This document shows, piece after piece, positions 7,711-14,294 of a stretch of DNA of 25,070 bases (position 1 is the stretch's first letter; each line of letters starts with the position of its first letter). Under the pieces are notes generated by a model. The model had not been told where the DNA came from. It worked only from the letters and a program-made list of their open reading frames with translations, and made no database searches. The DNA comes from a virus, in the IMG/VR virus record IMGVR_UViG_3300042946_000717, positions 1 through 25,070 of that record; one strand, written 5' to 3'. Both the position numbers and the translations under genes were made by a program.

Positions 7711-8817
7711 TTAAGTAAGTGCTACAAATTTAGCTTGGTAGCGTGGATTACATCTCATGTTACCGAAGAAGTCGATTGAGAATCTTTCGGTATAGCTAGC
7801 AAGGTCGAAGTCAGGAACTTCAGGAACAAACAGTTGTGACTGTAAGCTTCTCAATTCCAGCTCATCAACATTAAGACCGTAGCCAACACCATCAGGAATC
7901 CCGTACTCAGAAGTAATGTCAACACCATCAACATTGACGGAGTCTTCAAAACCAAGAGCGTAAAGACCACCCTTCTTGTCACCACGAACAACCGTCAAGC
8001 GTTCCTTGACAGCTTGTTGTTCGAGTACAAGTCGATACATTTCTGATTCCAAGATAATCATGTCAAGCATACCACGCTTAGACTTGTTCTTGTGACTCTT
8101 AGTAATCGCATAGCGAATAGCTTGAGTACAAGTGTTAGCCCAAGTGTAAGTGCCTCCAGATGGAATGGTCCATGCAGTGTCGGTATAATCGACAACTAAA
8201 GGAGACCAGAAGGAATACTCAACATCGCCTGTGCCGTCTGGCCAAGCAGTGTTAGAGCTAGAATCCTTAGACCAGCTACCACCATAGTTTCCTAGGTTAG
8301 TAAGTAGTCCAGCATAAGTGTCAGAAGGTAGACCTACAAACCCGTGTGGGCTAGGTCCAGATGTTCCGAACCACGACTCTAAACCGTGGATGCGTCCAGT
8401 ACCACCAGCAGCATTACCATCAGCATAGATTTCGTCACCAAAAGAGTCTTCAATTTCAAAGACCATTGAGTTAACGATGTCAGATGCCAACTTAATAATG
8501 CCTTCGGCAGTGCCTTGATTTTTAAGCTTTTCAAATTTACCAAGTGCATCTGTCACAGCATAACCACGCCAATCAAGTTGTGCGGTCTTGTAGCGGTTAA
8601 CTTTGCTAAAAGTCAAAGTGTCGCCGTCAGTGATAGTACGCAAAGGTGATTTTTTGTATTTCACCTTCCAGTCCATGAGATCACCAGAGTTGTTGAAAGT
8701 CACACGACCACGATCTTGCAACATAGCAAGAATCTTGCGGTTACGCATGATGTTATCTTCAACATCTTTGATGTATTGATGGATCGTTGTGTTCAGTATT
8801 CTTTGCCATTCAGCCAT
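7711..8817 (-). CDS. Major capsid protein
   Basis: 368 aa. The likely main shell protein of the head. The N-terminus is a helical segment (MAEWQRILNTTIHQYIKDVE). It is followed by an extended region (SPLRTITDGDTLTFSKVNRY), a helix with FEIEDSFGDEIYADGNAAGG, a central Gly/Ser/Trp-rich part, and a C-terminal beta-rich part ending in FSIDFFGNMRCNPRYQAKFV. These are features of phage coat proteins of the HK97-type fold. It follows a scaffold-like gene and precedes a decoration-like gene. A ribosome site (AAGGG) lies about nine bases upstream. No attached protease or scaffold domain is seen. Confidence 0.75.
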   Translation of the reverse strand: MAEWQRILNTTIHQYIKDVEDNIMRNRKILAMLQDRGRVTFNNSGDLMDWKVKYKKSPLRTITDGDTLTFSKVNRYKTAQLDWRGYAVTDALGKFEKLKNQGTAEGIIKLASDIVNSMVFEIEDSFGDEIYADGNAAGGTGRIHGLESWFGTSGPSPHGFVGLPSDTYAGLLTNLGNYGGSWSKDSSSNTAWPDGTGDVEYSFWSPLVVDYTDTAWTIPSGGTYTWANTCTQAIRYAITKSHKNKSKRGMLDMIILESEMYRLVLEQQAVKERLTVVRGDKKGGLYALGFEDSVNVDGVDITSEYGIPDGVGYGLNVDELELRSLQSQLFVPEVPDFDLASYTERFSIDFFGNMRCNPRYQAKFVALT

Positions 8818-8872
8818 AACAATAAACCCTTATATTCTCCGGTATTACCCGTGGGGCGGGAAATTAAAAACA

Positions 8873-10153
8873 TTATCGTGAACGATTAAAACTACCCTCA
8901 GAAACCCCATTGGCTTCTAATGACTGACGCATTCTCTGCGCCAAATTCAAGGCTTTGTTTTTCACTGCGCCACTGCTTGATAAAGCAGCTGCGTCCGAAT
9001 TGCCGATCCTAGACAAAGCATTACCTTGTCTCGCTGGAGCCTGTTGAACAAACTGCTGCTTCTGCTGTTCGCCCTGTTGGCGTTGAGCAACTTGTTGAGC
9101 TTGTTGTTCTCTAGCTTGTTGCAATCGCATCTGAGATTGTTGATAGTAATCTCGATACTGTGCATTCTGCTGTGCTTCTCGTTGAGCTTGATGCTTCAGG
9201 TAATCACGCTGAACCATAGATGAAGCATAAGATGCTCGCTGGTTCTCGTTAGTTATTCCTGAAGATGCAGCTTGCTGAACATAGTGAGCAAAAGCTTTAC
9301 CATAAGGGGTTAAAGCTGGTTTACCAGTATTTTGATCATAGACAAGCTTGCCTTGCTGATCACGCTGGTGTAGCCAGCTACTGTTTTGTGAGATATAATC
9401 TTTAGCAAAGGATTGAACCTGTTGCTGATTATCTCGCTCGCTAAGAATCTTTTCAATTAAACCTTTAGCAACCTCTTCGATACCGGGCTTAATCGCCCCT
9501 ACTGGATCAAATGCAAATTGCTCTAGGAATTTATCTCTGTGCTCAATAGCACTGGAGTATTTATTGATTAAGTCAGGAGGAGCACCGGGTAAAGTAGTAA
9601 GGTTTCCATTGGAATCTCTTACAACCTTTGATCGCCATTCAGGATCAAACTCTGGAGCTTTCCACCAAGACTCTTGAGCAGGTGCAGCTTTAGCAGCTTC
9701 TGCAGCTTGTTTTTCTTTTAGCCAGTTATTAAAGTCGCCAGCATGTTGCAGATACTGATTACCATACTGAGCCATCTGCTGTAGCTGCTGAGACTGTTGC
9801 GCTTTTGCAACTAGATCTCTAATAGCTTCAGCATCATTCGTGTAACTACTAGCGTCATAGCCATAGCGAGCGACAGCTTCACGAACTGTGTACTGTTGTT
9901 GTTGCGGTGTTTGCTGTTGTTGTGGTGGAGCGTTTACCGAAGCAGGGCTAGTGCCGTATCCGTTAGGAGCACCATTGCGCTGATTAGGAGCTGCCACATA
10001 TTGTTGCGGACTTGATTGCCCACCTTGACCACCTGAAGTTTCAGGGGAAGACGAACCAGTAAACTCACCACCGCTTGTTTGCGGTTCGGATGGCATACCA
10101 GAAGATTCTGGTACTGAACTGGATTCTGACTGACCAATAGTTTCTGGGTCCAT
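8873..10153 (-). CDS. Scaffolding-like protein, Gln-rich
   Basis: 426 aa, first gene of the structural operon. It has AAAAGGAAAAAC immediately before ATG. The N-terminal ~100 residues are disordered (Ser/Pro/Gly/Gln). The centre contains TVREAVARYGYDASSYTNDA and helical segments. Residues ~320-375 are extremely Gln-rich with likely coiled coil, and the C-terminus is helical and basic (NKALNLAQRMRQSLEANGVS). Acidic/disordered N-terminus, coiled-coil centre, basic helical C-terminus and a place just before the coat gene fit a scaffold that directs coat assembly. No protease motif is visible. Confidence 0.6.
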   Translation of the reverse strand: MDPETIGQSESSSVPESSGMPSEPQTSGGEFTGSSSPETSGGQGGQSSPQQYVAAPNQRNGAPNGYGTSPASVNAPPQQQQTPQQQQYTVREAVARYGYDASSYTNDAEAIRDLVAKAQQSQQLQQMAQYGNQYLQHAGDFNNWLKEKQAAEAAKAAPAQESWWKAPEFDPEWRSKVVRDSNGNLTTLPGAPPDLINKYSSAIEHRDKFLEQFAFDPVGAIKPGIEEVAKGLIEKILSERDNQQQVQSFAKDYISQNSSWLHQRDQQGKLVYDQNTGKPALTPYGKAFAHYVQQAASSGITNENQRASYASSMVQRDYLKHQAQREAQQNAQYRDYYQQSQMRLQQAREQQAQQVAQRQQGEQQKQQFVQQAPARQGNALSRIGNSDAAALSSSGAVKNKALNLAQRMRQSLEANGVSEGSFNRSR

Positions 10154-10166
10154 GTTTTTCCTTTTG

Positions 10167-10185
10167 ACTACAACTAATTTGTAGT
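10167..10185. promoter_or_regulatory. Operator-like inverted repeat at the structural-operon promoter
   Basis: ACTACAA and TTGTAGT are perfect 7-bp arms separated by 5 bp. The dyad lies just downstream of the putative -10 box, around and after the expected start of the leftward transcript, a position suited to a repressor or activator of late transcription. It does not resemble the early-region palindrome. Confidence 0.45.
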
Positions 10186-10191
10186 AACTTA

Positions 10192-10220
10192 AATATGATT
10201 GGTTCCAAATAAAAAGTCAA
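10192..10220 (-). promoter_or_regulatory. Putative promoter of the structural operon
   Basis: On the minus strand TTGACT (10220-10215) and CATATT (10197-10192) are separated by 17 bp. The -35 matches sigma70 consensus at 5 of 6 positions, the -10 at 4 of 6. It lies directly after a terminator and upstream of the scaffold-like gene, so it would restart transcription for the virion genes. Confidence 0.45.
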
Positions 10221-10222
10221 AT

Positions 10223-10258
10223 AAAAAAACCCCCAGTTTTACCTGAGGGTTCTTTTTT
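10223..10258 (-). terminator. Bidirectional rho-independent terminator after the replication-type gene
   Basis: On the minus strand AACCCTCAG and CTGGGGGTT form a 9-bp stem (one G-U) with loop GTAAAA, followed by seven T. The plus strand also reads into a T-rich tail. It separates the replication genes from the structural operon. Confidence 0.85.
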
Positions 10259-10259
10259 A

Positions 10260-10772
10260 TCAGAAAGGAAGGTCTTCGTCATCACGACTTGGAGCCTTCT
10301 TTGGTGGCACAACCTCAAACTCGGCATCTATCTCTTCACCATCCTCTACTAGATTAGCCCCTTCTAGTATCTTAGATGCGTCAACATCACCATCTTCAGC
10401 AAATAAACGCTTTAAAAGTAGCCTTTGCAGGGTCCCAATACGCTCATTTATAAGCTTCATTTCCTTCAAAATAGCCCCCATTTGGTCACTATTTCCACCA
10501 CTTTGGCCCCCTGTTTGACCCCTTTTATCGGTCTCAATCTTGTGGCCAGCAGCTCTAGCGAACCAATTGAGGATAAATTCTGGATACCACTCATCTTTTT
10601 TCTGGCGATCTGGTTCTTTTTCCAACCAATCCACCATCTTATTGATCTGAACATCGACATTTACAGTAGGAAACTTCTTCGCTGCCTCTCGCAATACGGG
10701 TTGTGGTATGGTGTATGTACCATGCAACCTCCCGTTTCGTGATGGCAACTTGTATTCTTTAACTTCTGACAT
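10260..10772 (-). CDS. Replication-type protein with SSB-like C-terminal tip
   Basis: About 170 aa from ATG 10772 (MSEVKEYKLPS) behind GAGGAG; a GTG nine bases earlier sits on the ribosome site. MVDWLEKEPDRQKK...WYPEFILNWFARA (about residues 44-76) resembles the 'WLxxNPxRRK...FixxWLxRA' segment at the end of phage replication initiators and DnaT-like helicase loaders. The C-terminal part is acidic and ends DEDLPF, closely matching the DDDIPF tip by which bacterial SSB recruits partners. No OB fold is evident, so this is probably not SSB itself. A replisome adaptor is inferred. Confidence 0.5.
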   Translation of the reverse strand: MSEVKEYKLPSRNGRLHGTYTIPQPVLREAAKKFPTVNVDVQINKMVDWLEKEPDRQKKDEWYPEFILNWFARAAGHKIETDKRGQTGGQSGGNSDQMGAILKEMKLINERIGTLQRLLLKRLFAEDGDVDASKILEGANLVEDGEEIDAEFEVVPPKKAPSRDDEDLPF

Positions 10773-10790
10773 AACTAACACTCCTCAACG

Positions 10791-11498
10791 CTAGGAAAAC
10801 GATGCTTCATGCAGGTGTTCTTCCGTAGAACGCCCGTTTGTTATAGCATCATATGAAAAATCGTTCTGAACAACAGGCATATCATCAAAAGAGTTGGTGC
10901 GCTTAATCAAGTATGGGTACAAAGGCTTAAGGTTCTCAGTGGTTGTACACCCTGCCCCTATGCCTTTCGCACCTTTCAGGAAGATCTGCTTCCTTTTCTC
11001 TTCATCTAAGGCTTTAAACTCTTCAATCGTCAATCCAATCATGGATAAGCTGTAGCTTAGGTCACAATCGTACCTTCTCTGCATTTCTCGCTTCCATCCC
11101 GGAAAGGTTTGTTGATATACCTCAATTTGTAGGATGAATCGCTTGGAGTTTGCTGCATTAAGCAGCTTATCCCTACCGATTGCACAGTGACAGGTGCATA
11201 AAGCTGTAACGCCATTCAAAACTAGCACATCTCCGTTGGATTTCTTGCGAATACTCTTAGGATGGGGCACTGGTACATACCCTTCGCACTTACAATCACC
11301 GCACTGGAACCTTCCAGACTGGATTTCTACCTTGATTTCTTCTTCTTTAGAGCGTTCTAGCTGAATGATGTCAACAATGGTTACTAATATATTCGGATCG
11401 AACTCGATTTTATTTCCAGAATTATTAAATAAAATTTTTTGAGTGGCTTTAGTCACCTCTTTAGCGGTATAAACCAAGGCCTCAAAGTCAGCAACCAT
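10791..11498 (-). CDS. Cysteine-rich putative zinc-binding protein, unknown function
   Basis: 235 aa from the first ATG (MVADFEALVY). Cysteines cluster as CGDCKC at 66-71 and CTCHC at 101-105, with a nearby His, suggesting a metal site formed by two knuckles. The remainder is helical and charged. The ATG has only a weak ribosome site (AAGGCG). The frame stays open and protein-like for 33 more codons upstream to an ATT at 11597, or one at 11600, placed 9 or 6 bases after a strong AAAGGGG, so the true start may be an AUU codon. It lies among replication genes. Function unknown. Confidence 0.65.
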   Translation of the reverse strand: MVADFEALVYTAKEVTKATQKILFNNSGNKIEFDPNILVTIVDIIQLERSKEEEIKVEIQSGRFQCGDCKCEGYVPVPHPKSIRKKSNGDVLVLNGVTALCTCHCAIGRDKLLNAANSKRFILQIEVYQQTFPGWKREMQRRYDCDLSYSLSMIGLTIEEFKALDEEKRKQIFLKGAKGIGAGCTTTENLKPLYPYLIKRTNSFDDMPVVQNDFSYDAITNGRSTEEHLHEASFS

Positions 11499-11701
11499 TC
11501 GCCTTAAGGCAATTATCTGATCTTTGGTGTTCCATTTGGTTCTGGCAACAATCCAATTAACCCATTGACCGAAGTCATCTATGTTTTCTGCTGGAATAAT
11601 AACTCACCCCTTTCGTGGATAAGATGTGTGACGGATAAACTTACTATAACTTGTAACTAAAGCAATAGAATGTTGATTTTTTTTAAACAAAAGGAGAAGT
11701 C

Positions 11702-12217
11702 GTGCGTAAAATATTGTTCGTAAACTGGCTAGAAGAAATGAAACTAATGAACTCGCTTAGGTGTAGACTAGTTTCAGAAAACATCAATGCGTCTAACACG
11801 GTTGTAGTAGCTGTATCCACCGATTACTCCTCAGTAATCGCCCAATACCTTAGGCATCAGCTATCTCACGATGGGGAAATCTGTGCAGGGTTTGGTGTTG
11901 ATGTGCCTTACCCTGATCAAGAGTTTGATGATGATTTTGTTAACGCTTTCTTAGCTACCTTTTACCTTAATCTGATACATGTTAAAGACAAAAAGATCCT
12001 CTTAGTAGAGGCAGGTGTCATTCGAGGTGGTAATTACACTAAAATCGTTGAGCTAATTAAAGAAAACCTTAAGCTAACCAACGAGATCCTAACACTTACC
12101 ATGTTTGAAAACTACGGAAGTAAGTTTAAGTCTGACTTTGTAGGCAAATACTACGATGATCTGACGGAAGATCTCACCTTTTGGTGGGAAAAGCCTAATA
12201 ACCATTGGCCAAGTTAA
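11702..12217 (+). CDS. Possible phosphoribosyltransferase-fold protein
   Basis: 171 aa, starting at GTG behind AAGGAGA. It contains TVVVAVSTDYSSVIAQYLRH (about residues 33-52) and KKILLVEAGVIRGGNYTKIV (about 97-116). The second resembles the PRPP-binding loop of type I phosphoribosyltransferases (hydrophobic strand, acidic residue, then a Gly-rich turn), although the usual Asp-Asp is Glu-Ala. The C-terminus is Trp-rich (TFWWEKPNNHWPS). It is the only plus-strand gene within the leftward block, and its stop overlaps the stop of the converging gene by 4 bp. A nucleotide-salvage or regulatory role is possible; substrate unknown. Confidence 0.5.
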   Translation: MRKILFVNWLEEMKLMNSLRCRLVSENINASNTVVVAVSTDYSSVIAQYLRHQLSHDGEICAGFGVDVPYPDQEFDDDFVNAFLATFYLNLIHVKDKKILLVEAGVIRGGNYTKIVELIKENLKLTNEILTLTMFENYGSKFKSDFVGKYYDDLTEDLTFWWEKPNNHWPS

Positions 12218-12471
12218 GTAAGAATGCTCATTAGCTTTTTTGTTTGATTGGTTTTTCTCAATTCTTGACACTCAGTAATTAAATCCTGAATTACCTGAAT
12301 GCCATACTCGCATACACCCCTTGCGTTCAAGTGGTCGTAGAGATCCTCATAGCCTTCCCAACCATCAATTTCACGCTTAATTTGGTCGTTCTTAACTAAT
12401 TCCAGTATTTGGTCAATATCGCTTAAAAAGTCTTCTGATTCTAGCCAATTATCTTTTCTTGCTTTTGACAT
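12214..12471 (-). CDS. Small acidic protein, unknown function
   Basis: About 85 aa. ATG 12471 (MSKARKDNWLESED) is chosen because AAAGGA lies seven bases upstream. A start 42 bp earlier has no such signal. The sequence is acidic and helical (FLSDIDQILELVKNDQIKRE, YGIQVIQDLITECQELRKT). It overlaps the end of the initiator gene by 31 bp, and its stop overlaps the converging gene at 12217. It could be a partner of the initiator; no family recognised. Confidence 0.65.
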   Translation of the reverse strand: MSKARKDNWLESEDFLSDIDQILELVKNDQIKREIDGWEGYEDLYDHLNARGVCEYGIQVIQDLITECQELRKTNQTKKLMSILT

Positions 12472-13571
12472 CCTAGGTTCCTTTCGAGTTCCTGTTCTAG
12501 CCCTGAGACCCAACCATTGGGATCTTCAGAATCTTCTAACTTACCGTAGTGATAAGTGTAGTCAAGTTCAACATCGTTGTAAGAATTAAATTTAGGATCA
12601 ATCATAAACTTATTGGCTCGCTCAGACAGCTTAAAAACTGGCTCTGATTTATCCCTAGTGTCACTTAAGATCTCGTACTTAAGGGCTATTGGGCTAACTC
12701 TAAGCCGTATAATCTCAAAGATTGTGCCAATGTTCGCTTTAAAAAAGTTCTGTCGATTGTATAAACCATAACCCTTGTATTGATTTACAAACAACCAGCA
12801 AAGTTTAGCTGCATATTCTTTTAATTCCTCGTACCTTTCATCCCCAGAACCAAGCGATTTGTATATCTCAGGGCATTGCTCTTGGAAAGACTTTTTAAAT
12901 GAGATCACACCATTTTGTGGTAATGCGAAGCATGAAGATTTTTGACCACTCTTGGCTGACACTAAGCTTTCAGACTCGCTCTGATTGACACAAAGGGTTT
13001 GATTTTGATATATGCCTTCAGGGTGTGGGGGATTAAAAGGGGTGAAGGGTGTGGGTGATAGAGGTGTGGAGTGAGGGGGTGTATAGAGAGGGGTTGTAGG
13101 GGAGAGAAAAGAGGGGGAGAGAGGAGTAGGGGAAAGAGGGTGCAGGGACAGGGGAATAAAGGGGGAGAGGGATTTTATGGTTTTTAGCGTTTTTGAGCGT
13201 TTATTTTGCGTCAAATGCTCTTCGTCTGGGTCAAAATTAGCTGGTGGCTTTGGCTTGATTTGCTTAGTAATTTTCAGGATTTGGACTGCGCTGATTCCAG
13301 CGATAGTCAGCTTTTTCATCCATTTCACCGCAACCATCGCATCGCAAAATCCCGGAATGCCTACCGCATCATCGATCTCCTGCCAGCTCATACCCAAGAT
13401 CCATTCGTTTTGGTGGGCTTCTGCCTCAACTGCAAGTACCCAAAGCAAGAAGATGGCTCCTAGAGCCTCTGTAGTGGGCCTATTTAGCGATATTACTAAC
13501 GATTTGAGTTCTGGGTCATCTAGCAGGTAGATCGTTAAAAATTCAGGTGGTTTTGGGATTCTCTTCGCCAT
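12441..13571 (-). CDS. Replication initiator-like protein with low-complexity linker
   Basis: About 376 aa from ATG 13571 (MAKRIPKPPEFLTIY). Residues ~1-105 resemble the winged-helix N-terminal domain of phage replication initiators: RPTTEALGAIFLLWVLAVEA, then MSWQEIDDAVGIPGFCDAMV and a helix-plus-wing (VKWMKKLTIAGISA). Residues ~125-190 are a Pro/Ser/Leu/Thr linker (SPTPLSPSFLSPTTPLYTPP). The C-terminal domain (~215-376) contains YKGYGLYNRQNFFKANIGTI. The layout recalls lambda O, where the origin lies in the coding sequence between two domains; the linker here is encoded by an extreme G-rich tract. An AAAGG lies upstream, ten bases from ATG. Confidence 0.6.
   Translation of the reverse strand: MAKRIPKPPEFLTIYLLDDPELKSLVISLNRPTTEALGAIFLLWVLAVEAEAHQNEWILGMSWQEIDDAVGIPGFCDAMVAVKWMKKLTIAGISAVQILKITKQIKPKPPANFDPDEEHLTQNKRSKTLKTIKSLSPFIPLSLHPLSPTPLSPSFLSPTTPLYTPPHSTPLSPTPFTPFNPPHPEGIYQNQTLCVNQSESESLVSAKSGQKSSCFALPQNGVISFKKSFQEQCPEIYKSLGSGDERYEELKEYAAKLCWLFVNQYKGYGLYNRQNFFKANIGTIFEIIRLRVSPIALKYEILSDTRDKSEPVFKLSERANKFMIDPKFNSYNDVELDYTYHYGKLEDSEDPNGWVSGLEQELERNLGCQKQEKIIG
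13021..13170. other. G-rich purine tract inside the initiator gene (candidate origin element)
   Basis: About 150 bp in which the plus strand is nearly all G, A and T with very few C, and contains many runs of three to five G. Several windows satisfy the usual G-quadruplex pattern, for example around 13021-13055 and 13126-13155. The minus strand codes the Pro/Ser/Thr linker of the initiator. Such strand asymmetry is absent from flanking coding sequence. Confidence 0.7.
13171..13211. repeat. AT-rich 10-bp-period repeats next to the G-rich tract
   Basis: TTTTTAGCGT (13181-13190) and TTTTGAGCGT (13191-13200) are adjacent, followed by TTATTTTGCG, giving an AT-rich stretch with helical-period repeats. 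Beside a G-rich tract and within an initiator gene, this resembles a DNA-unwinding element. Confidence 0.4.
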
Positions 13572-13673
13572 GGTATTTTGTGCCTTTCTTGACAACAACC
13601 AACGCTTGTTCCAAAGTGGATCGATGATCTTAGCTACTTTTTTTGCAAGATCAAATGCTTTCCTATTGTTTTT

Positions 13674-13718
13674 TTAAAATACTCGCCTATGATGCCTATG
13701 TACGACTGTCCAAACCAT
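13674..13718 (-). CDS. Possible 14-residue leader peptide upstream of the initiator
   Basis: ATG at 13718 lies seven bases after a strong AAAGGAG and is followed by 13 codons (MVWTVVHRHHRRVF) and TAA. No other use is evident for that ribosome site. The stop falls in a T4A7 run, and protein-like sequence continues on both sides in two frames. It could therefore be a true leader peptide, or the start of a longer initiator interrupted by an indel. Confidence 0.25.
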   Translation of the reverse strand: MVWTVVHRHHRRVF

Positions 13719-13736
13719 GGTCGCACTCCTTTCGAG

Positions 13737-13771
13737 GGCCGGAGCTACCAACGCTAGTTCCGGTCTTTTTT
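13737..13771 (+). terminator. Rho-independent terminator facing the early region
   Basis: GGCCGGAGCTA and TAGTTCCGGTC form an 11-bp stem with two G-U pairs and a 7-base loop, followed by six T on the plus strand. No plus-strand gene ends nearby. It would stop either read-through from the gene at 11702 or an antisense transcript over the initiator 5' end. Confidence 0.75.
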
Positions 13772-14132
13772 ATGCACTTTTTGCGCTCCAGCGCAGATGA
13801 CATGTCCCGAATGCCAAACTGGAAAATAGCCAAAAATTATGGTTGATGACCGTAACCTATACTGGGGGTCCGTCCGGGGGCCTACGGGGTATCCTACCTA
13901 GCTTGCCTAAGCCCTGCAATTGCTAGGTATCTGCTATCGTCCTATATCGTTATGGTTCCAATACCGAGCAATAGGTTGTTCGATATCTAGGCAATGGTGT
14001 AATGGTGCATAAGCCCTTAAGCCGTTACCATAACTGGCAAGCGTCAACGGATCTTTACCGGCATTGTCAAAAATTATTTTCAGTAATAAAACACTATAAA
14101 AATAGGCGTTTCGAATTATTCCGATATTTCTT
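13772..14132. other. Non-coding divergent control region
   Basis: No convincing gene lies here. It holds a TGCGCT-CC-AGCGCA dyad (13782-13795), TACCTAGC/GCTAGGTA arms (13895-13902 and 13922-13929), direct TATCGT repeats ten bases apart (13935, 13945), and an inverted CGATAT at 13981. A 12-mer TATCCTACCTAG at 13890 recurs at 15088. A second weak promoter (TTGTCA at 14064, TAAAAC at 14087) is possible. The structure suggests protein binding, perhaps an origin or switch. Confidence 0.5.
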
Positions 14133-14161
14133 TTTACCCTAGCGTCATTTATCTATATGAT
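14133..14161 (+). promoter_or_regulatory. Putative early promoter
   Basis: TTTACC (14133-14138) and TATGAT (14156-14161) are 17 bp apart. Transcription would start near 14168, before the first 20-bp palindrome and the 248-aa gene. The ATG at 14157 lies within this -10 box and cannot be the gene's start if the promoter is real. Confidence 0.45.
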
Positions 14162-14207
14162 AACACCTCGGTTATTGGTTTTGTTTCAAGTCGATAATCG
14201 AACGGCT

Positions 14208-14227
14208 TTTACTCTGCCCAGAGTAAA
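14208..14227. promoter_or_regulatory. Early-region 20-bp palindrome, copy 1
   Basis: TTTACTCTGCCCAGAGTAAA: two 9-bp arms around a CC centre. It lies 67 bp before the chosen start of the 248-aa gene and about 40 bp after the putative promoter start. Confidence 0.9.
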
Positions 14228-14294
14228 CGCCGGGCCCGAAGATCTTTTAAAACTTAGGTTGGATAGGGTAAAACACCTCGAAAGGGTTTTTACT

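Noticed and set aside
8849-8861. CCCG/CGGG hairpin between coat and scaffold genes
   Set aside because: Only four base pairs and no T-run, too weak to call a terminator.
13643-13846. 67-codon plus-strand frame
   Set aside because: It crosses a rho-independent terminator, has no ribosome site and shows no protein-like pattern.
14157-14294. Longer N-terminus for the 248-aa early gene (start 14157)
   Set aside because: It begins within a likely -10 box, translates through the palindrome and has no ribosome site; ATG 14295 has AAAGGG at good distance.
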